Source: Limisphaerales bacterium (GTDB lineage Bacteria; Verrucomicrobiota; Verrucomicrobiia; Limisphaerales; SXTU01). Taken from it: 64,000 nt of DNA. The translations under genes and the position numbers were made by a program. A model generated the notes under the pieces. It worked only from the letters and a program-made list of their open reading frames with translations. It made no database searches and was not told the DNA's origin. Shown here piece after piece: positions 37,954 to 46,604 of the stretch (its first letter is position 1; the number at the start of each line of letters is the position of its first letter). The stretch is from contig WRPG01000004.1 of the NCBI GenBank assembly GCA_009773355.1, positions 1-64,000 on the forward strand, in the 5' to 3' direction.

Positions 37954-39348
37954 ATGACCAGCCGACGCGACTTCTACGAGCAGCGCGCCCCGCAGCGCGT
38001 CCGCGAGGCCGACCGCCACTATCACACGCTGCTCAACCGCCACTTCGCCTTCCTCATCCCGCCCGGCCAGCGCGTGCTCGAGCTCGGCTGCGGCCTCGGC
38101 GACACCCTCGCCGCCGTGAAGCCCGCCCGCGGCGTCGGCGTGGACTTCAGCCCCGCGATGGTCGAGCTGGCCAAGACCCGCCATCCGCAGCTCGAATTCC
38201 GCGTCGCCGAGGCGCTCGACTTCACCAGCGCCGAGCCGTTCGATTACATCATCCTCTCCGAACTCGTGAACGACCTGCCGGACGTGCAGGCCGTCCTCGA
38301 ACGCGTGCGCGCCCTCGCGCATCCGAAGACCCGCCTCGTGCTGAACTTCTTCAACCAGCTCTGGAAACCCGTCCTCAGCCTAGCGGAGTCGTGCGGCTGG
38401 AAGGCCCCGACGCTCCAGCAGAACTGGCTTTCCGCCGGCGACATGCGGAACCTCCTCCACCTCGCCGGCTGGGAGGTCGTCAAGCAGGACACCCGCATCA
38501 CCTGGCCGCTGGCCACGCCGCTCGTGGACCGCGCCTGCAACCGCTGGCTCGGCCCGCTCTTCCCCAACCTCTCCCTCGCCGTCTTCATCGTCGCGCGCCC
38601 GCGCCCCGCCGTGCCGCCCGACCGCCACTACACCTGCTCCGTCGTCATCCCCGCGCGCAACGAGGCCGGCAACATCGAGGCCGCCGTCCTGCGCACGCCG
38701 GAGCTGGGCAAGGGCACGGAAATCATCTTCATCGAGGGCCATTCCAAGGACAACACCTGGGAGGAAATCCAGCGCGTCGCCGCCAAGTATCCCCAGCGCA
38801 ACATCAAGATTCTCAAGCAGCAGAGCAAAGGGAAGGGCGGCGCGTGCCGCGAGGCCTTCGCCGCCGCCACCGGGGACATCCTCATGATCCTCGACGCCGA
38901 CCTCACCATGCCGCCGGAGGAGCTGCCCAAGTTCTACGAGGTCGCCCGCAGCGGCGCGGCAGATTTCGTGAACGGCGTGCGCCTCGTCTATCCGATGGAG
39001 CAGGAAGCCATGCGCTTCCTGAACATGATCGGCAACCACTTCTTCAGCCACGCCTTCTCGTGGATTCTCGGCCAGCGCATCAAGGACACCCTCTGCGGCA
39101 CCAAGGTTCTTTTCCGCCAGGACTACGAACTCATCGCCGCGAACCGCGGCTACTTCGGCGAGTTCGACCCCTTCGGCGACTTCGACCTGCTCTTCGGCGC
39201 GGCGAAGCTGAACCTGCGCATCCTCGATCTGCCCATCCGCTACAAGGCCCGCACCTACGGCGACACGAACATCGAGCGCTGGAAGCACGGCCTGCTCCTC
39301 CTGCGCATGACCGCGTTCGCCGCGCGGAGAATGAAGTTCATCCGCTAG
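37954..39348 (+). CDS. Fused SAM methyltransferase and family 2 glycosyltransferase
   Basis: 464 residues. Residues about 1-215: class I methyltransferase (RVLELGCGLGDTLAAVKPAR for SAM binding, VGVDFSPAMVELAK, FDYIILSELVNDLPD). Residues about 225-464: GT2 (CSVVIPARNEAGNIEAAVLR, IIFIEGHSKDNTWEEI, ILDADLTMPPEELPKFYE with DxD, GTKVLFRQDYELIAANRGYF), dolichol-phosphate-mannose-synthase-like with no membrane helices. Possibly transfers a sugar from a nucleotide donor to a lipid carrier and methylates the product or another substrate. Both halves appear intact; no stop or frame change lies between them. Confidence 0.88.
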   Translation: MTSRRDFYEQRAPQRVREADRHYHTLLNRHFAFLIPPGQRVLELGCGLGDTLAAVKPARGVGVDFSPAMVELAKTRHPQLEFRVAEALDFTSAEPFDYIILSELVNDLPDVQAVLERVRALAHPKTRLVLNFFNQLWKPVLSLAESCGWKAPTLQQNWLSAGDMRNLLHLAGWEVVKQDTRITWPLATPLVDRACNRWLGPLFPNLSLAVFIVARPRPAVPPDRHYTCSVVIPARNEAGNIEAAVLRTPELGKGTEIIFIEGHSKDNTWEEIQRVAAKYPQRNIKILKQQSKGKGGACREAFAAATGDILMILDADLTMPPEELPKFYEVARSGAADFVNGVRLVYPMEQEAMRFLNMIGNHFFSHAFSWILGQRIKDTLCGTKVLFRQDYELIAANRGYFGEFDPFGDFDLLFGAAKLNLRILDLPIRYKARTYGDTNIERWKHGLLLLRMTAFAARRMKFIR

Positions 39349-39368
39349 GCGCACGCGGGGCGCGTGTA

Positions 39369-39430
39369 GCTCGACATTCCAATGTCGAGCCAAGGACGGT
39401 GGCGACCCCACTCGACATTGGAATGTCGAG
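39369..39430. repeat. Palindromic element (CGACATT word)
   Basis: Left GCTCGACATTCCAATGTCGA then GC (39369-39390), right CTCGACATTGGAATGTCGAG (39411-39430). Each half is itself a hairpin with a 7-bp CGACATT/AATGTCG stem and a 2-base loop. Located between two genes on the plus strand. Confidence 0.9.
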
Positions 39431-39487
39431 CCACACTGTCCGCCCCGCGCATTGACACCAGCCCTGCGCCTCTGGTGTCATCCGCGC

Positions 39488-40093
39488 ATGGCCAAAAAGA
39501 ATTCCAAGCTCCCCAAGAAGAAAGTCCTCATCCCCATCGGCGACGCCACGGAAGTCATGGACACGCTCTACCCCATCTTCCGCCTCCCGGAGGACGGCTT
39601 CGAGGCGGTCGTGTGCGGGCCGGAGGCGCGGCTCTATCATGGCGTGCTGCACGAGATTCCGCCCACCGCCGAGGGCGAGCCGAAGTGGGACATCACGCGC
39701 GAAAGCCCCGCCTATCACGTCCGCGCCACCGTCGCCTTCCGCGACATCAAGCCGGAGGAGTATTGCGGCCTGTTCATCTCCGGCGGACGCGCGCCGGAAT
39801 ACCTGCGCTACGACCAGGACCTGCTGCGCATCACGCGCCACTTCTTCGCCGCGAACAAGCCCGTGGCCAGCGTCTGCCACGGCATCGAGATTCTCACCGC
39901 CGCCGATGTCATCAAGGGCCGCACCGTCACGACCGTGGCGAAGTGCCAGCTCGACGCCGAGCAAGGCGGCGCGAACTACGTGAACCAGCGCGTGGTCGTT
40001 GACGGCAACCTCGTCTGCTCCCGCGTGTGGATGGACAACACCTGGCTGCTGAAGGAGTTCATGGCGATGCTCAAGCGGTATGTGGGTGAGTGA
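39488..40093 (+). CDS. DJ-1/PfpI family protein
   Basis: 201 residues from ATG 39488 (MAKKNSKLPKKKVLIPIGDA). DJ-1/PfpI fold: nucleophile elbow ASVCHGIEILTAA (Cys-His), acidic residue in VVCGPEARLYHG, GLFISGGRAPEYLR. Members are cysteine hydrolases, glyoxalases or deglycases; the exact activity is unclear. The family usually has about 170-200 residues. No signal peptide, so cytosolic. Preceded by a palindromic element. Confidence 0.88.
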   Translation: MAKKNSKLPKKKVLIPIGDATEVMDTLYPIFRLPEDGFEAVVCGPEARLYHGVLHEIPPTAEGEPKWDITRESPAYHVRATVAFRDIKPEEYCGLFISGGRAPEYLRYDQDLLRITRHFFAANKPVASVCHGIEILTAADVIKGRTVTTVAKCQLDAEQGGANYVNQRVVVDGNLVCSRVWMDNTWLLKEFMAMLKRYVGE

Positions 40094-40206
40094 AATGCTC
40101 GGGGCCCGCCCGCTATGCTAATGACCTTGGGCCGAACTGAATTCCGAAGCGCAATGGGATACACGAACAAGCTGTCGCAAATTGACTGCTAGGCCGCTTC
40201 ACTCGC

Positions 40207-40851
40207 ATGGACGCTCGTAATCAGTTTCTCGCCCAAATCAAACAGGTGTTTGCGCCTGTGCTCAGGGCCGACGGGTTCACCGGAAGCGGCAGCACTTACC
40301 GGCGTGTTACCGGCGACGTCATTCACATAGTGGCGCTACAGGGTTCGGTCAGTGGAGGCAAGTGCTGCGCGTGTCTCGGCGTTCACCTCAGTTTTCTTCC
40401 CGGCCAAGGTTCTCTCACTCCGCCAGACCTCAAGACGATTGAAGAGCCGGACTGTGAGTTTCGCGCGCGCCTTTCGCCACCGGGCCAGTCCGATGCGTGG
40501 TGGCCATACGGCACGACTGAGCAAGAGGCCCGAGAGTCGGCGGAAGCCATTCGTGGGCTCTATGAGCAGGTTGGAGCACCTTTCTTTCAGCGGTTTTCCA
40601 CTTTCCCAGAGGATTTCACCCGCGTCACGCCAGCGATGCTAGCGGTCGGGGGAGAGTTGCCATTTCCAGCCGGCTGCACTTTCGTCCGACTTGCACTCGC
40701 GCTTGCTCGCATCGCGCAGCGGGTAGGTCGCACCGATGAGGCGCGTCAGTTCGCCGAGGCTGGACTAGCGCGGGTTGGACCCGCCACGTCACTCAAACAT
40801 GCATTCAGACAGATTATTTCAGCGACCGGGTCGTTGAGTTTGAGTCGTTAA
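40207..40851 (+). CDS. DUF4304 family protein
   Basis: 214 residues. N-terminal part fits DUF4304: FAPVLRADGFTGSGSTYRRV, IHIVALQGSVSGGKCCACLG, VHLSFLPGQG, then a central WWPYGTTEQEARESAEAIRG. No signal peptide or catalytic motif. The function of the family is unknown; it is common as a lone accessory gene. Visibly lower GC than the surrounding genes. The following gene starts three bases after its stop, but the two are probably unrelated. The 113-base gap before it holds nothing recognisable. Confidence 0.75.
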   Translation: MDARNQFLAQIKQVFAPVLRADGFTGSGSTYRRVTGDVIHIVALQGSVSGGKCCACLGVHLSFLPGQGSLTPPDLKTIEEPDCEFRARLSPPGQSDAWWPYGTTEQEARESAEAIRGLYEQVGAPFFQRFSTFPEDFTRVTPAMLAVGGELPFPAGCTFVRLALALARIAQRVGRTDEARQFAEAGLARVGPATSLKHAFRQIISATGSLSLSR

Positions 40852-40854
40852 GCC

Positions 40855-41769
40855 ATGAACCACCCCTCCACTCGCCGCCAGTTTCTCGCGACCGCTGCCT
40901 TGGCCGCGTGCTCGCTTTCCGCCGCCGCGCCCGCCCGCCGCGTCGGCCTCGGCTTCAGCCTTTACGGCATGAAGACGCTGCCCGTCGCGGACGCGCTGCG
41001 CGTCTGCGCGGAGGCGGGCTTTCACGATGTCGAGTTCGCGCTTAACCCCGGCTACCCCACCGAGCCGAAGCTGCTTTCCGCCGAACAGCGCAAGGACCTC
41101 CGCGCCCAGCTCGCCGCGCGCGGCCTGCGCCTCGCCGCGTTGATGGACAACCTCAGCCTCACGGTTGACGACGCCACGCACGCGAAGAACCTGGAGCGCA
41201 TCAAGGTCGCCGCGCAGCTCGCGCACGACCTCGCCCCCGACGCGCCGCCCGTGCTCGAAACCGTCATGGGCGGCAAGCCCGCCGAGTGGGACAAGGTCAA
41301 GGCGCAGATGGCCGCGCGCCTCGCCGATTGGGGCAGGGCCGCCGCCGCCGGCCGGCTCACGCTCTGCATCAAGCCGCACGTCGGCAGCGCCGCGCACTTG
41401 CCGGAGCACGGACTGTGGCTGCTGGAGCAGGTGAAAAGTCCGGCGGTGAAGCTGGCCTACGATTTCAGCCATTACCAACTGCGCGGCGTGGACCTCGGCC
41501 AGTCGCTCGACGCGCTGCTGCCGCACACGCGGTTCATCCATGTGAAGGACTCCGTCGGCGAGCTGGGCAAGTTCCTGTTCGTGCTGCCCGGCGAGGGGAG
41601 GATTGACTACGCCGACTACTTCCGCCGCCTCAAGGCCGCGAACTGGTCCGGCTCCGTCTGCGTGGAAGTCAGCGGCCAGGTCTTCAGCAAACCCGGCTAC
41701 GACCCGGTGGTGGCGGCGAAGAAGTCTTTTGCGGCGCTCGCGCCGGCATTCAAGGCGGCGGGACTGTAA
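40855..41769 (+). CDS. Tat-exported sugar phosphate isomerase/epimerase-like TIM barrel
   Basis: 304 residues. Twin-arginine-like signal TRRQFLATAALAACSLSAAA, then an AP_endonuc_2/xylose isomerase-like barrel: VGLGFSLYGMKTLPVADALR, GFHDVEFALNPGYPTEPKL, LCIKPHVGSAAHLPEHG (metal-binding His), LAYDFSHYQLRGVDL (Asp/His) and FIHVKDSVGELGKFLFVLPG. Such exported barrels are very common in Verrucomicrobia and Planctomycetes next to Gfo/Idh oxidoreductases and probably act on sugars or inositols in the periplasm. Substrate unknown. Confidence 0.88.
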   Translation: MNHPSTRRQFLATAALAACSLSAAAPARRVGLGFSLYGMKTLPVADALRVCAEAGFHDVEFALNPGYPTEPKLLSAEQRKDLRAQLAARGLRLAALMDNLSLTVDDATHAKNLERIKVAAQLAHDLAPDAPPVLETVMGGKPAEWDKVKAQMAARLADWGRAAAAGRLTLCIKPHVGSAAHLPEHGLWLLEQVKSPAVKLAYDFSHYQLRGVDLGQSLDALLPHTRFIHVKDSVGELGKFLFVLPGEGRIDYADYFRRLKAANWSGSVCVEVSGQVFSKPGYDPVVAAKKSFAALAPAFKAAGL

Positions 41770-41772
41770 GTT

Positions 41773-42348
41773 TCACAGCCGCTTCGCCAGCGCCGCGCTG
41801 CTCGCGGCGAGGACTTCCTTGTGCAGCGAGTTGCCGTGCGCGTCCATCGTGACGACGGCCGGGAAGTTTTCGATCTCCAGCTCCCAGATGGCCTCGGGCG
41901 AGCCGAATTCTTCGAGGAAATACACGTTGCGCACCCGCTTCACGCACTCGGCGAGCACCTGCGCCGCGCCGCCGATGGCGTGCAGATAAACGCAGCCGTG
42001 CTCCTTGCAGGCCGCAAGTGTCTTCTCGCCCATGCCGCCCTTGCCGATGACGCCGCGCACGCCGAAGTCACGGATGATCTGCCATTGATAGGGCTCCTCG
42101 CGGATGGACGTGGTGGGGCCGGCGGCGGTGCATTTGTAGGAACCGTCGGGCTGCTTCATCATCACGGGGCCGCAATGGTAGATGATGCCGTCGCGCAGCG
42201 AGACGCCCGGCGGCAGCGCGCCGCCCTCATGCAGATACTTGTGCACCGCATCGCGCCCGGTGAAGACAATGCCCGAGATGGACACCTCGTCGCCGACTTT
42301 GAGCGCGCGGACCTGGGCTTCGGTGAAGGGGAAGGTGAGGGTGGTCAT
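41773..42348 (-). CDS. Class I fumarate hydratase, beta subunit / C-terminal domain
   Basis: 191 residues from ATG 42348 (MTTLTFPFTEAQVRALKVGD); ATG 42366 is possible. Signature blocks of the iron-sulfur hydro-lyase beta part: DEVSISGIVFTGRDAVHKYL, IIYHCGPVMM, CTAAGPTTSIREEPYQW, GVIGKGGMGEKTL. With the alpha subunit it forms a [4Fe-4S] fumarase (or tartrate dehydratase), oxygen sensitive, in the citric acid cycle. The alpha gene is at 44152 on the same strand, but a DUF262 gene of 1.7 kb sits between the two halves. Confidence 0.92.
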   Translation of the reverse strand: MTTLTFPFTEAQVRALKVGDEVSISGIVFTGRDAVHKYLHEGGALPPGVSLRDGIIYHCGPVMMKQPDGSYKCTAAGPTTSIREEPYQWQIIRDFGVRGVIGKGGMGEKTLAACKEHGCVYLHAIGGAAQVLAECVKRVRNVYFLEEFGSPEAIWELEIENFPAVVTMDAHGNSLHKEVLAASSAALAKRL

Positions 42349-42414
42349 GGTTGTTTTGAGATCCATCAAGGTAGCCTGCGCTAAGGTTCGTCCGTCAAAA
42401 CTGAGGCTAAAAAC

Positions 42415-44112
42415 TCAAATCCGCCAAATTGCGGTCGCCAGCTTTGCCATGTGCGCCTGCCTGCCCTCAATGTTTTGTGCCGTCCAGTCGGGGGCTGAAA
42501 ACTGTTTGGTAGTCGGATACTGGCTTTGCTGGTAGATGGGCAGCTTCTCCGTCAGTGGTTTGTTGGCGGCTTCCTTTGAGTTCAGCTTGGACTCCAAGAG
42601 CAGGTAATTGCCCAGCCGGCTGACATACCGCTCGTGAAGTTCACCCGGGAAGTCCTGCATCCATTCGGCTGAGGGGCTCTCCGGCAGGACGTGCTCAATT
42701 GTCGCTGGCGTGTTCTCCCAATCGTAGTCCACGTTGTGTTCCTGCTTCTCCAAAGCGCACAGGATGTAGCGTAGCAACCGGGTCTTCCGCCCGCCTGTCG
42801 GGATGGTTCGCTTGGCGAACGCCTCCTTGAATTCGTCGTCCGAAACGTAAACAACCTGCAAGGCCTTCTGAACGTCCGCTGCCGTGGCCAGCGTTCCCTT
42901 ATGCACCGCCACCGCAACGTCATTGTAAACCTCCTCCAGCCTGTTCGTGTTGCGCTGGCTGATCATGTTGTAGCGGAATGACACCACGTCACACACTCGG
43001 AGCACAGGCGCGAGATCGGCTCGGTTGAGCTTTCGCCAGACCGCGAAGACCAATGGCCGATACTGCACCACGCCATACAACCTCAGGTGGCGCACTGATT
43101 TCTTGGCATCTGGAATCTCATCCCACAACGCGTGCGTCGGATCCTCCAAAGCCTCGTTTAGCAGAGCGGCTCGCTTAAGCTCATCCAGCAGTTGAAAAAT
43201 CTGCTGCGGCTTCGTCACGTCTGAGCGAATGGTTTTGTAAACTCGTTCCTGCCGCACGAACGGTCGTGTGCTGTTCAGATAGTGCCGCAGGAATTCGGCG
43301 ATTTCCCTGGCAGGAATTCGCTCCGTGATTTCTAGCCACCGCTGCTGCGTCAAGCGGAGGTTACCGTCCCCTGTGGGGTGAATCACTGACAGGAGGTAGT
43401 TCTTCAGCAGATCCCCCGCGGTGAGTTCCAATCCTCGTGCATTCAACGTCTCAAAGACCGTGTAAGCGCCTGCCTCGTCTTCGACGATCACTTGGATGAA
43501 CAACAGCTTGGTTGCAATCGTTTCGTAAACGAATTTGGCCAGAGCGGCCCCGTCACGTTTCGTAACAAACTTCTCCCGTAGTTTGTTTTCAAAAAACACC
43601 AAGGCATCCCACAGCGGTCGTTCCGTTGGAGGGAGCGACGCGACGCTGGGAGGCGTTTGCAAGTCAAGCAAGGTTCCCTCGTAGAAACGGCGGTTTGCCT
43701 GGTTCAACGTCAACTTGGGGGTGGTCTTCAAGGTCACGGGATGTTCCGAGCCAAGGAAAGCAGTCCGCAGGAGGTCAACGCGTTTCTTGTTGTCCACGGC
43801 TTCCACACCAGCAGCAATCAACTCGTTTAAGCAACGAAGAGCCCCCACTACTAACACGCTTAGTGTGGCAAGGCGTTGTTGGCCATCAATGACCCGAAAG
43901 TCGTCCGATTGCTCTTCTTCGAGCACCAATGCGCCCATGTAGTGCTGACGCCCAGTCCCCTCCAATTCCAGAAGGTCAAACCAGAGATCTTCCCAATGCT
44001 CCTCTTTCCATGAGTAGTCTCGTTGGTATGGCGGCACCTCATACCGCTTCCCATTCGCCAGCAAAGTTCGCAGGTTGATCGTGCTGGTTCCGAGCAAATT
44101 CTGTTTAGCCAT
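42415..44112 (-). CDS. DUF262/DUF1524 protein, GmrSD-like putative nuclease
   Basis: 565 residues from ATG 44112 (MAKQNLLGTSTINLRTLLAN). N-terminal DUF262 (ParB/Srx-like NTPase fold): YEVPPYQRDYSWKEEHWEDL, VIDGQQRLATLSVLVVGALR with the DGQQR motif. C-terminal DUF1524 HNH-type: TPATIEHVLPESPSAEWM, RLGNYLLLESKLNSKEA. Full-length fused proteins of this type include type IV modification-dependent restriction enzymes and other phage defence nucleases. The gene is lower in GC than the fumarase genes on both sides and lies between them on the same strand, 39 bases after alpha and 66 before beta, which suggests it was inserted into a former fumarase operon. No methylase or specificity partner nearby. 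Confidence 0.9.
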   Translation of the reverse strand: MAKQNLLGTSTINLRTLLANGKRYEVPPYQRDYSWKEEHWEDLWFDLLELEGTGRQHYMGALVLEEEQSDDFRVIDGQQRLATLSVLVVGALRCLNELIAAGVEAVDNKKRVDLLRTAFLGSEHPVTLKTTPKLTLNQANRRFYEGTLLDLQTPPSVASLPPTERPLWDALVFFENKLREKFVTKRDGAALAKFVYETIATKLLFIQVIVEDEAGAYTVFETLNARGLELTAGDLLKNYLLSVIHPTGDGNLRLTQQRWLEITERIPAREIAEFLRHYLNSTRPFVRQERVYKTIRSDVTKPQQIFQLLDELKRAALLNEALEDPTHALWDEIPDAKKSVRHLRLYGVVQYRPLVFAVWRKLNRADLAPVLRVCDVVSFRYNMISQRNTNRLEEVYNDVAVAVHKGTLATAADVQKALQVVYVSDDEFKEAFAKRTIPTGGRKTRLLRYILCALEKQEHNVDYDWENTPATIEHVLPESPSAEWMQDFPGELHERYVSRLGNYLLLESKLNSKEAANKPLTEKLPIYQQSQYPTTKQFSAPDWTAQNIEGRQAHMAKLATAIWRI

Positions 44113-44151
44113 ACGGGTAGTGTGACAAGCTTCGAAGAAATTAGCGCCCAA

Positions 44152-45030
44152 TCAATACAGCCACTTCTCAATCTTCCCATCCGCCCCCAGCGTCACGCCT
44201 TGGCGACGGTAGGCCCAGCACATGTAGCTGACGCTCACGAAGAACGACGCGGGCACGCGGTTGGCCGCGCAGATTTTCACGCCGAGCAGCGTCGTCCGGC
44301 CGCCGAAGCCCATCGGGCCGATGCCGAGGTCGTTCGCGGTCTTCATCACTTCCTGCTCTAGCGCGTCCAGCTCCGGGTTCGAATTGCGGTCGTCGAGCAG
44401 GCGCAGGAACTGTTGCTTGCTGAACTCGTAGCCCGTCGCGCGGTCGCCGCCGATGCACACGCCGAGGATGCCCGGCCCGCAGCCCTTGCCTTGCGCCTGG
44501 AGCACGGCGTCGAGGATGACCCGGCGGCAGCCGTCGAGGTCGCGGTTGGCGTGGAGCTTCTCGGCGGGCAGCGAGTATTGCGCGCCGACGTTTTCGCAGC
44601 CGCCGCCCTTGAGCACGAGCCGCACGGCGATTTCCGGCGAGCGATGCTGGTGGAAGTGAACCGCCGGTGCGCCGGGGCCGAGGTTGGTGCCGTCGTTCTT
44701 GCCGGTGAGGGAGTCCACCGAGTTCTGGCGCAGGAAACCTTTGGCGGTCGCCTCCTTCACCGCCTCGCGGGCGGCCTCCTCGCAGGCGATCTGGTCGAAA
44801 CCCACGGGGCACTCGACGTAGAAGATCACGCTGCCGGTGTCCTGGCAGATGGGCTGGGACTTGCGCTTCGCCAGTTCGATGTTCTGCTCGATGATCTTGA
44901 GCGCGCTGGCGGCGATGGTGCCCTTCTTCTCGTTCTCCAGCGCGGTGACCAGCGCGCGGTTCACGTCATCGGGAATCTCGGCGGAGGTCCGGCGGATCAG
45001 CTCCACCAGCGAGTCTTTCAAAGCGTTCAT
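44152..45030 (-). CDS. Class I fumarate hydratase, alpha subunit / N-terminal domain
   Basis: 292 residues. Iron-sulfur hydro-lyase alpha blocks: KSQPICQDTGSVIFYVECPV (cluster Cys), GTNLGPGAPAVHFHQH, LKGGGCENVGAQYSLP (Cys), GKGCGPGILGVCIGGDRATG (Cys), MGFGGRTTLLGVKICAANRV. Forms the catalytic [4Fe-4S] fumarase with the beta subunit encoded at 41773. The DUF262 gene that follows directly may be transcribed with it. Confidence 0.93.
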   Translation of the reverse strand: MNALKDSLVELIRRTSAEIPDDVNRALVTALENEKKGTIAASALKIIEQNIELAKRKSQPICQDTGSVIFYVECPVGFDQIACEEAAREAVKEATAKGFLRQNSVDSLTGKNDGTNLGPGAPAVHFHQHRSPEIAVRLVLKGGGCENVGAQYSLPAEKLHANRDLDGCRRVILDAVLQAQGKGCGPGILGVCIGGDRATGYEFSKQQFLRLLDDRNSNPELDALEQEVMKTANDLGIGPMGFGGRTTLLGVKICAANRVPASFFVSVSYMCWAYRRQGVTLGADGKIEKWLY

Positions 45031-45160
45031 GCCTCGGCACGGTAGGAAGCGGGCGGGGACGTGTCAACGAAGCGGGCGGCTCATGACTCGTGCGGCCGGC
45101 CGGGGAGCCGGCACTTCGCCTGAATAACCGCCCTGTCCGGGGCACTCCAATTGCCCACGC

Positions 45161-46453
45161 ATGAACCACTCACTAAACCGTCGTCGTTTCCTCGCCACCA
45201 CCGCCAGCACCCTGGCCGCGCCGTATTTTCTCCGCAGCCAAGGCTCGCCGAACAGCAAGCTCAACATCGGCTGCATCGGCACGGCGGGCCGCGCGGCGGG
45301 CGACATCGAAGGCGTGAAGGGCGAGAACATCGTCGCGCTGTGCGACGTGGATTCGGCCAACCTCGCCAAGGCGGGGGAGAAATTCCCGGGAGCCAGGCGG
45401 TATGCGGACTTCCGAAAAATGCTCGAGCAAAAGGACATTGACGCCGTGGTCGTCGGCACACCGGACCACACGCACGCCGTGTGCGCCGTGTATGCGATGC
45501 GCAGCGGACGCCATGTGTATTGCGAGAAGCCGCTCGCGCGCACGGTGTCCGAGGTGCGCGCGATGAGCGACACGGCGGCGAAGACGAAGCGCGTGACGCA
45601 GATGGGCAACCAAATCCACTCGCACTCGGGGAACAACTACCGCCGCTGCGTCGAGCTGGTGCAGAGCGGGGCCATCGGCGCGGTGAAGGAAGTTCACGTC
45701 TGGGCGGGTGCGATTTACGGCAACAAGACGGTCGTCGCCAACCCGCCGCCACCGCCCGCCACGCTCGACTACGACCTCTGGCTCGGCCCGGTGCAATACG
45801 TCAGCTACCGGCCCGAGTTTGTGCCCTTCCACTGGCGGCACTTCTGGCACTTCGGTGGCGGCACGCTGGCGGATTTCTGGTGCCACTTTGGCGACCTCGC
45901 GCACTGGGCGCTGGACTTGAAGTATCCGCTGACCATCGAAGCCGAAGGCCCCGCCGTGGACCCGGAACTGGTGCCCATTGACCTCAAGGTCCGCTACGAA
46001 TACCCCGCGCGTGGCAAGCAGCCGCCGGTGAAGCTCACCTGGTATCAGGGCAAGTATCGGCCCACCGAGGAACTCGGCCCGCTGCTCGACAAGTGGAAGG
46101 GCGGCGGTGTGCTCTTCGTCGGCGACAAGGGCCGGCTGCTCGCCAACTACACACAACGCCTGCTCCTGCCCGAGGACAAGTTCGCGAACTTCCAGCCGCC
46201 CGCGCCCTTCGTGCCCGACGCGAAGGGCAACAACTGGCATCACGAGCAGTGGATTCAGGCCATCAAGACCGGCGGCAAGGCCGAGTGCGACTTCGCCTAC
46301 GGCGGCCCGCTCTCTGAGGCTGGCCTGCTGGGCAACGTCGCCTTCCGCGTCGGCAAGAAGCTGGTGTGGGACGCGAAGACGTTGAAGGCCAAGGGCTGTC
46401 CCGAGGCCGACCAGTTCATCCAGCACAAGTATCGCGAAGGCTGGAAGATTTAG
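45161..46453 (+). CDS. Tat-exported Gfo/Idh/MocA oxidoreductase
   Basis: 430 residues. Twin-arginine signal NRRRFLATTASTLAAPYFLR, then a Rossmann domain (LNIGCIGTAGRAAGDIEGVK, VVVGTPDHTHAVCAVYAMRS, HVYCEKPLARTVSEVRAM with the catalytic EKP) and the C-terminal alpha/beta domain with WHHEQWIQAIKTGGKAE, typical of the exported verrucomicrobial/planctomycete group. Uses NAD(P) on sugars or inositols; exported members may carry cofactor folded in. No clear partner gene next to it. Confidence 0.92.
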   Translation: MNHSLNRRRFLATTASTLAAPYFLRSQGSPNSKLNIGCIGTAGRAAGDIEGVKGENIVALCDVDSANLAKAGEKFPGARRYADFRKMLEQKDIDAVVVGTPDHTHAVCAVYAMRSGRHVYCEKPLARTVSEVRAMSDTAAKTKRVTQMGNQIHSHSGNNYRRCVELVQSGAIGAVKEVHVWAGAIYGNKTVVANPPPPPATLDYDLWLGPVQYVSYRPEFVPFHWRHFWHFGGGTLADFWCHFGDLAHWALDLKYPLTIEAEGPAVDPELVPIDLKVRYEYPARGKQPPVKLTWYQGKYRPTEELGPLLDKWKGGGVLFVGDKGRLLANYTQRLLLPEDKFANFQPPAPFVPDAKGNNWHHEQWIQAIKTGGKAECDFAYGGPLSEAGLLGNVAFRVGKKLVWDAKTLKAKGCPEADQFIQHKYREGWKI

Positions 46454-46457
46454 GCTG

Positions 46458-46552
46458 GTGCGGGCGACTTGCAGTCGCCGCGTTGCGGGTGGGTTGTTCT
46501 GAACCACCTCATGATGTTTCATCCACCGACCACGACTGCAAGTCGCCGGCAC
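46458..46552. repeat. GTGCCGG-type palindromic element, diverged
   Basis: Left arm from 46458 (GTGCGGGCGACTTGCAGTCG) and right arm 46533-46552 (CGACTGCAAGTCGCCGGCAC). After the left arm comes CGCGTTGCGGGTGG, the same 14 bases as in the element at 27300, so the two copies share part of the core. Between the plus-strand genes at 46453 and 46605. Confidence 0.85.
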
Positions 46553-46604
46553 GGGCTTCCAATTTGATTGCCGCTCCCGCCTTTGCCTTGCCACAGTGTT
46601 TGCG

